Source: SpSt-583 sp034434015 (GTDB lineage: Bacteria; Chloroflexota; Anaerolineae; Anaerolineales; UBA6663). Taken from it: 16,310 nt of DNA. The notes under the pieces are model-generated. The model was not told the origin of the DNA. It searched no databases and saw only the letters and a list, made by a program, of their open reading frames with translations. The stretch spans positions 1 through 16,310 of the forward strand of contig DAOUAB010000277.1 in NCBI GenBank assembly GCA_034434015.1, in the 5' to 3' direction. Positions 1 to 6,188 of this stretch are shown piece by piece (positions within the stretch are counted from its first letter, which is position 1; each line of letters starts with the position of its first letter). A program made the position numbers and the translations under genes.

Positions 1-1
1 G

Positions 2-319
2 GTCCCGCTGGTGGTGCTGATCGACAAAGGCTCGGCCTCGGCCTCGGAGATCGTGGCCGGCGCGGTGCAGGCCCGGGGGCGCGGGACCCTGGTGGGCGAG
101 CAATCCTACGGCAAGGGCTCGGTGCAGGCGCCGCACACGCTGAAGGGCGACGGCGGCGTGCGCGTGACCATCGCGCGCTGGCTCACCCCGGACGGCCACT
201 GGATCCACGAGAAGGGTATCGCGCCGGATGTGGCCGTCGAGTTGACGGCCGACGACCGCGCGGCCGGGCGCGACCCGCAACTGGATAAGGCCATCGAGAT
301 ATTGACCACGCCGGAGTAG
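2..319 (+). CDS. C-terminal part of a CtpA-type S41 carboxyl-terminal processing protease (5' end outside the window)
   Basis: The reading frame is already open at the first base, so only the last 105 codons are present. Seen: the Ser-rich GSASASEI segment and, 25 residues after its middle Ser (codon 38-40), the Lys of YGKGSVQ (codon 113-115). In Tsp/Prc and CtpA the catalytic Ser and Lys are also 25 residues apart, so both active-site residues fall in this fragment. The tail (TPDGHWIHEKGIAPDVAVE) is typical of the end of S41 proteases, which are usually exported by a signal peptide and process or degrade envelope proteins from their C-termini. Any signal peptide and PDZ domain lie upstream and cannot be seen. 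The gene ends with TAG and converges with the minus-strand AAA+ gene. Family assignment is firm; the exact substrate is unknown. Confidence 0.93.
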   Translation, partial: VPLVVLIDKGSASASEIVAGAVQARGRGTLVGEQSYGKGSVQAPHTLKGDGGVRVTIARWLTPDGHWIHEKGIAPDVAVELTADDRAAGRDPQLDKAIEILTTPE

Positions 320-320
320 A

Positions 321-343
321 GAGACGGCCCGGGGGGGCGTCTC
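321..343 (+). terminator. Possible terminator hairpin after the S41 protease gene
   Basis: GAGACG at 321-326 can pair with CGTCTC at 338-343, with extra G/C pairing possible inside. It starts one base after the TAG of the protease gene. No T-run follows, so intrinsic termination is uncertain. Confidence 0.35.
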
Positions 344-367
344 GCCTCTGCGCCGGGCCGCCCCCCA

Positions 368-385
368 CGCCGGGCCATCCCGGCG
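368..385 (-). terminator. Perfect 7-bp hairpin directly after the AAA+ gene stop
   Basis: CGCCGGG at 368-374 pairs perfectly with CCCGGCG at 379-385 around a CCAT loop. On the minus strand it begins two bases past the TGA of the AAA+ gene (387-389). The left arm is part of a 9-base direct repeat CGCCGGGCC (351-359 and 368-376). The place fits a terminator between convergent genes, but no U-tract is present on either strand. Confidence 0.4.
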
Positions 386-386
386 A

Positions 387-1748
387 TCACAACTCCACAA
401 AATACGATTCGCACGCCCGGTCGATCAGGTCCTTGCTCAACGCCGGCTCCACCCCCAGGTAGGCGGCGACGTCCAGGATTTGCTCGACGATGTCGCGCGG
501 GTGGTTGGAGCGCAGCTTGCGGTTACGCTTGATGTACCATTCCTGGACCAGGTAGGCCAGCCCGCGGTCGTCGTAGGCCACCTTCTTGGCCTCGCACACG
601 CGCTGGAAAATCTGGCGGAATTCGTCGGCCAGGGGGTCGACGATCTCGATCTTGTGCCGGATGCGGCGCAGGAAGGCCTCATCCACCAGGTCCTTCGGCG
701 GCAGGTTGGTGGAGAACACCACGAGCACTTCGAACGGGATCTCCAGCTTGCGGCCGTTGTGCAGGGTGAGGAAGTCCACCCGGTTCTCCAGCGGCACGAT
801 CCAGCGGTTGAGCAGGTCGCGCGGCCGAATCTGCTGGCGGCCGAAGTCGTCAATCAGGAACATGCCGCCGTTGGCCTTCATCTGGAACGGCGCCTCGTAG
901 TACTTGTTGACCTCGTCGAACTGCAGGTCGAGGCCGGCCATCGTCAGTTCGCCGCCGACGACGATGAACGGGCGCTTGATCTTCACCCAGCGCGGATCGC
1001 GCTTGGGGCCGGGCCGCAGCGCGCCGGTGCTGCCCGGGTCGGTGTCGCCCTCCGACACGACCTCATGGTTGACATTGTCGTACACCTTGATGATCTGGCC
1101 GTCCACGTCCACGGCGTAGGGCACGTACATCTCCTCGCCCAGCACCATCTTGCCGATCGCGCGCGCGATGGAGGTCTTGCCGTTGCCGGGCGGGCCGTAC
1201 AGGAAGAGCGACGTGCCGGAGTTCACGGCCGGCCCGATGCGGCCGAACGTCTTCTCGCCGATGACCAGGTGGGCCAGGGCGGCGCGCATGACGCGCTGCG
1301 TGATCACCTTGCGCTTGGCGGCCTGCTTGCGGATGGCCTCCACATAGCGCATGATCGGCACCGGCGTCGCCCCGGCGTACTGGTTGCGGTCCATGGCCTC
1401 GCGCGCCCGCTCGATGCCGGCGCCGGTGATGCCGTAAATGTAGGCGCCCTCGCCGAAACCGCCCGCGCTCTGCTTGACCTCGACCAGCTTCTCGCGCTTG
1501 AGGTACTCCAGCACCTGATCGACGATGCCCGTGAAGGGCAGCGCCATTGATTCGGCCAGCCGGAAACCGGTCAGGTTGCCGCTGTTGTACAGGTGCTTCA
1601 GGCCCAGCCCGGCCAGGTCGTACTGGTTCAGGCCGGTGTCTTCGATCTTGGAGATGGGCGGCGGCACGAAGACGTCCGGCGGCGGGACGGGCGGCAGGGG
1701 CGACGACTGGCGCGAGCCGGGCGGCGGCGCGGCAAGGCGACTGGACAT
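387..1748 (-). CDS. AAA+ ATPase with a probable N-terminal winged-helix domain
   Basis: A 453-residue cytosolic ATPase. Residues 1-35 are Pro-rich and probably disordered. Residues about 38-120 look like a winged-helix fold by amino-acid pattern (helix-rich, ending in a beta-hairpin and YGITGAGIERA). The AAA+ core shows Walker A GPPGNGKT (185-192), Walker B MFLIDDFG with D300/D301, a sensor-1-like Asn (N348 in VVFSTNLPP) and an arginine-finger candidate (R361/R362 in FLRRIRHKIEI). The C-terminal helical lid contains NHPRDIVEQIL (about 415-425). The start is supported by AGGAG a few bases upstream on the minus strand and by a TGCTATAAT promoter motif. It is a single-gene unit, divergent from the GT2 gene and convergent with the protease gene. 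No partner is encoded beside it. I recognise the superfamily but not a named function; the winged helix suggests DNA or protein recognition coupled to remodelling. Confidence 0.88.
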   Translation of the reverse strand: MSSRLAAPPPGSRQSSPLPPVPPPDVFVPPPISKIEDTGLNQYDLAGLGLKHLYNSGNLTGFRLAESMALPFTGIVDQVLEYLKREKLVEVKQSAGGFGEGAYIYGITGAGIERAREAMDRNQYAGATPVPIMRYVEAIRKQAAKRKVITQRVMRAALAHLVIGEKTFGRIGPAVNSGTSLFLYGPPGNGKTSIARAIGKMVLGEEMYVPYAVDVDGQIIKVYDNVNHEVVSEGDTDPGSTGALRPGPKRDPRWVKIKRPFIVVGGELTMAGLDLQFDEVNKYYEAPFQMKANGGMFLIDDFGRQQIRPRDLLNRWIVPLENRVDFLTLHNGRKLEIPFEVLVVFSTNLPPKDLVDEAFLRRIRHKIEIVDPLADEFRQIFQRVCEAKKVAYDDRGLAYLVQEWYIKRNRKLRSNHPRDIVEQILDVAAYLGVEPALSKDLIDRACESYFVEL

Positions 1749-1792
1749 GGGCTTCTCCTGAAAACGCGGGCGGATGCCCGTCTGCGCGCGGG

Positions 1793-1801
1793 ATTATAGC
1801 A
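1793..1801 (-). promoter_or_regulatory. Extended -10 promoter for the AAA+ gene
   Basis: On the minus strand 1801 to 1793 reads TGCTATAAT, a perfect TATAAT with the TGn extension. It lies about 44 bases before the ATG at 1748 and upstream of an AGGAG ribosome site. No convincing -35 box is visible 16-18 bases further up. Confidence 0.65.
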
Positions 1802-1835
1802 TCAGGCCCGCGCGCCGCCAGACGGCCGATTGCGT

Positions 1836-1841
1836 TACAAT
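1836..1841 (+). promoter_or_regulatory. Candidate -10 box for the glycosyltransferase pair
   Basis: TACAAT lies 42 bases before the ATG at 1884 and is divergent to the AAA+ promoter about 35 bases away. It falls inside an upstream in-frame TTG-initiated extension (1830), an argument against that longer start. No -35 match is seen. Confidence 0.45.
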
Positions 1842-1883
1842 GCGCGGGCGTCGGCCCGCCGCCCAACCGGGCCGGAGATGGAG

Positions 1884-2573
1884 ATGCCCTTGCGCCTGTC
1901 TGTGATCATCCCCTGCTACAACGAGCGCGCGACGATTGCCGAGATCCTCCGCCGCGTCCGCGCCTCGGCGCCCGAGGCCGAAATCATCGTCGTCGACGAC
2001 GGCTCAACCGACGGCACGCGCGACCTGCTGCGCGACCTGGACCCGAAGCTGAAAGCCCGCGTGCTCCTGCACGACCGGAACCAGGGCAAAGGCGCGGCGA
2101 TCCACACCGGCATCGCCGCCGCCGGCGGCGACGTGCTCCTGATCCAGGACGCCGACCTGGAATATGACCCGCGCGATTATCCGGCGCTGCTCCGGCCCAT
2201 CGAAGAAGGGATCGCCGTCGTGGTCTACGGCTCGCGTTTCCTGGGCGCCCCGCGCCGCGCCATGATGTTCTGGCACATGGTCGCCAACCAGCTGTTGACC
2301 CTGATGACTAACATCCTGTACGACACGATCCTGTCCGATATGGAGACGGGCTACAAGGTCTTCAAGGCCGAGGTCATCAAGGGCATCCCGCTGCGCTCGC
2401 GCCGCTTCGATTTCGAGCCGGAGGTGACGGCCAAAATCCTCAAGCGCCGCCACCGCATCTACGAGGTGCCGATCTCCTTCGCGCCGCGCGAATACTGGGA
2501 GGGCAAAAAAATCGGCCTGCGCGACGCCTTTGAAGCCGTGTGGACGCTGCTGAAGTATCGCTTTGTGGATTAG
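1884..2573 (+). CDS. Glycosyltransferase family 2, polyprenyl-phosphate sugar synthase type (DPM1/GtrB-like)
   Basis: A 229-residue GT-A glycosyltransferase. Seen: the N-terminal nucleotide-sugar site (LSVIIPCYNE, then IIVVDDGSTDGT, residues 34-45), NQGKGAAIHTGI, the metal-binding DAD (D89-A-D91) in LLIQDADLEYDP, and the acceptor region SDMETGYKVFK followed by RFDFEPEVTAKIL and ISFAPREYWEGKK. Such enzymes transfer a hexose from a nucleotide sugar to dolichyl- or undecaprenyl-phosphate at the inner face of the membrane. This one lacks the C-terminal membrane helices of GtrB types, so it is DPM1-like and peripheral. ATG 1884 is preferred because GGAG at 1874-1877 is six bases upstream; ATG 1878 is possible, while TTG 1830 would include the promoter. 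The gene 24 bases downstream encodes a GT39-like transferase that would use its product. Confidence 0.9.
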   Translation: MPLRLSVIIPCYNERATIAEILRRVRASAPEAEIIVVDDGSTDGTRDLLRDLDPKLKARVLLHDRNQGKGAAIHTGIAAAGGDVLLIQDADLEYDPRDYPALLRPIEEGIAVVVYGSRFLGAPRRAMMFWHMVANQLLTLMTNILYDTILSDMETGYKVFKAEVIKGIPLRSRRFDFEPEVTAKILKRRHRIYEVPISFAPREYWEGKKIGLRDAFEAVWTLLKYRFVD

Positions 2574-2597
2574 CCGATAGCTGAAAGCCGGTCCCGG

Positions 2598-4067
2598 ATG
2601 GCTCAACGCTGGGCCGTCGGTGCGGTCCTGGCCGCCGCGCTCTTCCGCGCCTTACCCCTGCTCGAGAACCGCTTCCACCCGGACGAGGCCCTCTACGCCT
2701 ACTTCGGCCGCCTGATCGCCTCCGGCCGCGATCCGCTGCTGGCCCACGTGGTCGTGGACAAGCCGCCCCTGCCGTTCTACCTGCTGGCCGGGAGTTTCGG
2801 CCTGTTCGGCGGCGGCGAGTTCGCGGCCCGCCTGCCGAGCTTCTTCGCCAGCCTGGTGAGCGTGGCGCTGATCTACGCGCTCGCGCGGCGGCTGTACGGC
2901 CGGCCGGCGGCAGCCCTGAGCGCCTGGCTCCTGGCGCTGTCGCCATTCGCCATCCTCTTCGCCATCACGCTCTTCATCGATCCTCTCCTGACGGCCCTGG
3001 TGCTGGGGGGACTCTGGCAGGCCGCCGCCAGGCGTCCGCGTGGGTCGGCCCTGGCCTTCGCCCTGGCCTTCCTGGCCAAACAGACGGCGGTGCTCTTCCT
3101 GCCCCTGGCAGCGGCCCTGTACCTGGCCGGCGCGCCGCCGGACGCTCCTCCGCGCACGGCGCTCCGAAGTTTATCCCACTATGGGATGGCGGTCGCCCTT
3201 GGGCTGGCGCTGGCGGCGCTGGTGACGTTCGGCTGGGACGCGCTCCGCCTGCAGCTCGGCGCGCCGATCAGCTTCTGGGCCCAGGGCTTCTCCGACAATG
3301 CCCCGAACCGCCTGATCCGCTCGGGCGAAGTGCTGCCGCGCGCGCGCGCCTGGCTCGACCTGCTGGGCTACGTCACCGCCGCGCCGGTCCTCAACGGCGC
3401 GCTGGCGCTGGGTCTGCCGGGGCTGCTGCTCTCCGGCTTGCGCCGCCCCACGCGCGCGGCGCTGATGGACCTCCTGATCGCGGGCTACCTGACCGGTTAC
3501 CTGGCCGCCTACTGGCTGCTGGCGTTCAATGTCTGGGACCGCTACCTCCTGCCGGTCGCGCCCTGGCTGCTGATCCTGCTGGCGCGCGTGTCGCTGAAAA
3601 TAGCTGAGCGTCTGCGAGCGACCGCCGCCCGCGCCGTCCCGGTCCTCGCCGTCTGCCTGTTGCTGCTGCCCCCGGCCCTGACCGCCTCGCGCTCCGGCTA
3701 CCCCGTCGGCGGCGATCATGGCGCGTACGCCGGCCTGGACGACACGGCGCGCTTCCTGAACGCCCTGCCCTACGGCGCGGTGCTGTACGATTTCTGGCTG
3801 TCCTGGCAATGGAACTTCTACCTGTTCGACGGCAAAGTTTACATCGCCTGGATGCCGTCGCCGGAGGCGCTGGCCGTGGACCTGCGCGCGTTCGGCCGGA
3901 CGTCGCCGCGCTACCTGGTCGTGCCCGCCTGGGAGTCGGCGGCCGAGGCGCGCGCCGCCGCCGGCGGGGCCGGGTTCACGCTCGAGCCGGTCCACACCTC
4001 TCGCCGGCCGGACGGCTCGCCGGCGTTCGTGGTCTATCAGTTTAAGGCCGCGCCCGGGCCGCCGTGA
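2598..4067 (+). CDS. Membrane glycosyltransferase of the GT39/ArnT-like (PMT_2) family
   Basis: A 489-residue polytopic membrane protein with about ten hydrophobic segments. Seen: an N-terminal helix (about 7-22), then the first extracytoplasmic loop with FHPDEALYAYFGRLI, whose Asp-Glu pair (D29/E30) matches the catalytic acidic position of PMT/ArnT enzymes. VVDKPPLPFYLLAG (about 51-64) is the DKPPL motif common in PMT_2 proteins. A soluble C-terminal region starts after the last helix (about residue 365). Family members take a sugar from a polyprenyl-phosphate carrier and attach it to a protein or lipid outside the membrane. The preceding GT2 gene probably makes the donor, and the pair is likely co-transcribed. 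The ATG has only a weak GGA-type ribosome site. Donor and acceptor cannot be told from sequence. Confidence 0.87.
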   Translation: MAQRWAVGAVLAAALFRALPLLENRFHPDEALYAYFGRLIASGRDPLLAHVVVDKPPLPFYLLAGSFGLFGGGEFAARLPSFFASLVSVALIYALARRLYGRPAAALSAWLLALSPFAILFAITLFIDPLLTALVLGGLWQAAARRPRGSALAFALAFLAKQTAVLFLPLAAALYLAGAPPDAPPRTALRSLSHYGMAVALGLALAALVTFGWDALRLQLGAPISFWAQGFSDNAPNRLIRSGEVLPRARAWLDLLGYVTAAPVLNGALALGLPGLLLSGLRRPTRAALMDLLIAGYLTGYLAAYWLLAFNVWDRYLLPVAPWLLILLARVSLKIAERLRATAARAVPVLAVCLLLLPPALTASRSGYPVGGDHGAYAGLDDTARFLNALPYGAVLYDFWLSWQWNFYLFDGKVYIAWMPSPEALAVDLRAFGRTSPRYLVVPAWESAAEARAAAGGAGFTLEPVHTSRRPDGSPAFVVYQFKAAPGPP

Positions 4068-4123
4068 GCGCTTCCCCTCTCGCCCCGCTTGGAGAAAGCA
4101 GAACCGGGAATGAGCGCGGTCGG

Positions 4124-4151
4124 TTGCGCAGGCCGGCCTTTCGGCTAACAT
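4124..4151 (+). promoter_or_regulatory. Candidate promoter of topA
   Basis: TTGCGC (4124-4129) and TAACAT (4146-4151) are separated by 16 bases and resemble -35 and -10 boxes. The -10 ends 16 bases before the topA ATG, giving a very short leader. No Shine-Dalgarno sequence precedes the ATG. The rest of the 100-base gap after the GT39 gene shows no gene. Confidence 0.4.
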
Positions 4152-4167
4152 TGGCCGTGAACCCGCC

Positions 4168-6162
4168 ATGCCCACCCTCGTCATCGTCGAAAGCCCGACC
4201 AAGGCCAAGGCCCTGCGCCAGTACCTGGGCGGCGACTACGTCGTCCGCGCCAGCCTGGGGCACGTGCGCGACCTGCCCGCCAGGCAGTTGGGCGTGGACC
4301 TCGACTCCGGCTTCAAGCCCACCTATCACCTGATCCCGCGCGCGCGCAAGACGCTGGCCGAGCTGCGCGCGGCCATGGCGAACTGCGCCACCGTCCTCCT
4401 CGCCACGGACCCCGACCGCGAGGGCGAGGCCATCGCCTGGCACATCGCCCAGGCCTGCCGCCAGGAGCTGAAGGGCAAACGCGTCCTGCGCGCCCGCTTC
4501 CACGAGATCACGCCCGAGGCCGTCCGCGCCGCCGTCGCCGCGCCGACCCCGCTCGACCTGCGCCTGGTGGACGCCCAGCAGGCCCGCCGCGTGCTGGACC
4601 GCCTGGTCGGTTACCAGGTCTCGCCGGTGTTGTGGCGCGGCATCGCAGGCCCCGCCGGCCTGTCCGCCGGGCGCGTCCAGAGCGTGGCCCTGCGCCTGGT
4701 CGTCGAGCGCGACCGCGCGATCGAGGCCTTCACGCCGGAGGAATACTGGACGCTGGACGCCGAGCTCGCGCGGCCCGGCGACGCGCCCCACTTCCTCGCC
4801 CGGTTGTACCGCCTCGGCGAGAAGAAACCCGAGCTCAAGACCGAGGCCGACGCGCAGGCCGTGATCGAAGCGCTGGCCGGCGCGGATTGGCGCGTCGGGG
4901 ACGTGGCGCGCACGCAGCGCCAGCGCCGGCCCTTTCCCCCCTACATCACGTCCTCGCTCCAGCGCGACGCCTCAGCCCGTCTGCATTGGCCGGCCAAGAA
5001 GGTGATGGCGGTGGCGCAGGAACTGTACGAGGGCGTCCCGCTGCCGGGCGAAGGCCAGACCGGCCTGATCACGTATATGCGCACCGACAGCCCTCAGGTG
5101 GCGCCGCAGGCCCGGCAGGAGGCCCGCCAGGTCATCGAGCAACTCTTCGGCGCAGAGGCCCTGCCCGAGAAGCCGCCGATCTACGCCAGCAAAGTGAAGA
5201 ACGCCCAGGAGGCGCACGAGGCCATTCGGCCCACGCGCCCGGACCGGCTGCCCAAGAACATCCGCGCCGCGCTGACGCCCGACCAGGACAGGCTCTATAC
5301 CCTGATCTGGCGGCGCTTCATCGCCAGCCAGATGAAGCCGGCCGTCTACGCGGTGACGACGGTGACGGTCCTCACCGCGCGCGACGGAAAGCCCCTGCCC
5401 TACGTCTTCCGCGCCGTCGGCCGCGAGCTGCTCGACCCCGGCTTCCTGCGCGTCTACGACGTGGCCGACGAGCCCGCAGACGACGAGGCCGCCCAGAACG
5501 AGGCGTTGCCGCCGCTGACGAAGGGCGACGACCTGATCTGCCATCGCCTGATCCCGGCCCAGCACTTCACCAAACCGCCGCCGTATTTCACCGACGCGGC
5601 CCTGATCCAGGAGCTTGAGCGCCTGGGCATCGGGCGGCCGAGCACGTTCGCGTCCATCGTGGACACCCTCTACCAGCGCCAGTATGTGACCAAAGTCGAG
5701 CGCACCTTGCGCTCCACCGGCCTGGGCCGCGCGGTCTGCGATTTCCTGGTGGGGCACTTCCCGGCCATCTTCGAGGTGGGGTTTACGGCGCGCATGGAGG
5801 ACCGGCTGGACGAGATCGCGGCCGGCGAGGCGCAATGGACGGCCGTGATGGCCGAGATGTGGGCGCCGCTCTCCGACCTGCTCGCACAGGCCGAATCAGC
5901 GGTCGCCGCCGCGCCCAGAATCCAGCCGCCCGCCTCGCCCGGCGCCGCGGAGACGAAACCGCGCGGACGCCCGGACAAATCCAGGGACACACCGCGCCGC
6001 GCGGCCGCCGCCGAACCGACCGGGGAGGCCTGCCCGAAGTGCGGCCGGCCCCTCGTCCGGCGGACGGGCAAATTCGGGCCGTTCGTGGGCTGCAGCGGCT
6101 TCCCGGCCTGCCGCTACATCGCCGGCAAATCGGGGGCCGCCCCGCCGCCTGAGGCCGGATAG
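4168..6162 (+). CDS. topA: DNA topoisomerase I (type IA)
   Basis: A 664-residue cytosolic enzyme that relaxes negative supercoils by nicking one strand through a 5'-phosphotyrosine link. Seen: the N-terminal TOPRIM domain starts TLVIVESPTKAKAL, with the acidic metal motif DPDREGEAIAWH (D81, D83, E85). The active-site Tyr is Y303 in GLITYMRTDSPQ. The later LGIGRPSTFASIVDTL segment (about 488-503) is typical of the family. A basic, Ala/Pro-rich linker (about 575-620) leads to one C-terminal four-Cys zinc ribbon (C622, C625, C642, C648). E. coli TopA is about 865 residues with more C-terminal modules; the shorter length here reflects a single zinc ribbon, not truncation. The start is fixed by the conserved N-terminus. 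Its TAG lies directly before the promoter motif of the next gene. Confidence 0.97.
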   Translation: MPTLVIVESPTKAKALRQYLGGDYVVRASLGHVRDLPARQLGVDLDSGFKPTYHLIPRARKTLAELRAAMANCATVLLATDPDREGEAIAWHIAQACRQELKGKRVLRARFHEITPEAVRAAVAAPTPLDLRLVDAQQARRVLDRLVGYQVSPVLWRGIAGPAGLSAGRVQSVALRLVVERDRAIEAFTPEEYWTLDAELARPGDAPHFLARLYRLGEKKPELKTEADAQAVIEALAGADWRVGDVARTQRQRRPFPPYITSSLQRDASARLHWPAKKVMAVAQELYEGVPLPGEGQTGLITYMRTDSPQVAPQARQEARQVIEQLFGAEALPEKPPIYASKVKNAQEAHEAIRPTRPDRLPKNIRAALTPDQDRLYTLIWRRFIASQMKPAVYAVTTVTVLTARDGKPLPYVFRAVGRELLDPGFLRVYDVADEPADDEAAQNEALPPLTKGDDLICHRLIPAQHFTKPPPYFTDAALIQELERLGIGRPSTFASIVDTLYQRQYVTKVERTLRSTGLGRAVCDFLVGHFPAIFEVGFTARMEDRLDEIAAGEAQWTAVMAEMWAPLSDLLAQAESAVAAAPRIQPPASPGAAETKPRGRPDKSRDTPRRAAAAEPTGEACPKCGRPLVRRTGKFGPFVGCSGFPACRYIAGKSGAAPPPEAG

Positions 6163-6164
6163 AT

Positions 6165-6170
6165 TACAAT
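6165..6170 (+). promoter_or_regulatory. Candidate -10 box for the protease-like/KAP NTPase gene
   Basis: TACAAT begins two bases after the topA stop codon and ends 18 bases before the ATG at 6189. A start point about 7 bases downstream would leave a leader of about 12 bases. No -35 box and no clear Shine-Dalgarno sequence are seen, so near-leaderless translation is possible. Confidence 0.45.
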
Positions 6171-6188
6171 CCGGGGACCCAGGCCGCC

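Noticed and set aside
480..1550. A 356-codon plus-strand frame opposite the AAA+ gene.
   Set aside because: Low-complexity Val/Leu/His/Ala composition without motifs. The minus-strand frame has complete AAA+ motifs, a ribosome site and a promoter.
1830..1883. An upstream TTG start that would lengthen the GT2 protein by 18 residues.
   Set aside because: The added residues are not GT2-like, the extension covers the TACAAT promoter motif, and ATG 1884 has GGAG at proper spacing.
4074..4104. CCCCTCTCGCCCCGC followed by TTGGAGAAAG upstream of topA, as a decayed copy of the repeat at 13331-13366.
   Set aside because: The shared part is short and the second arm does not pair with the first well enough to call it.
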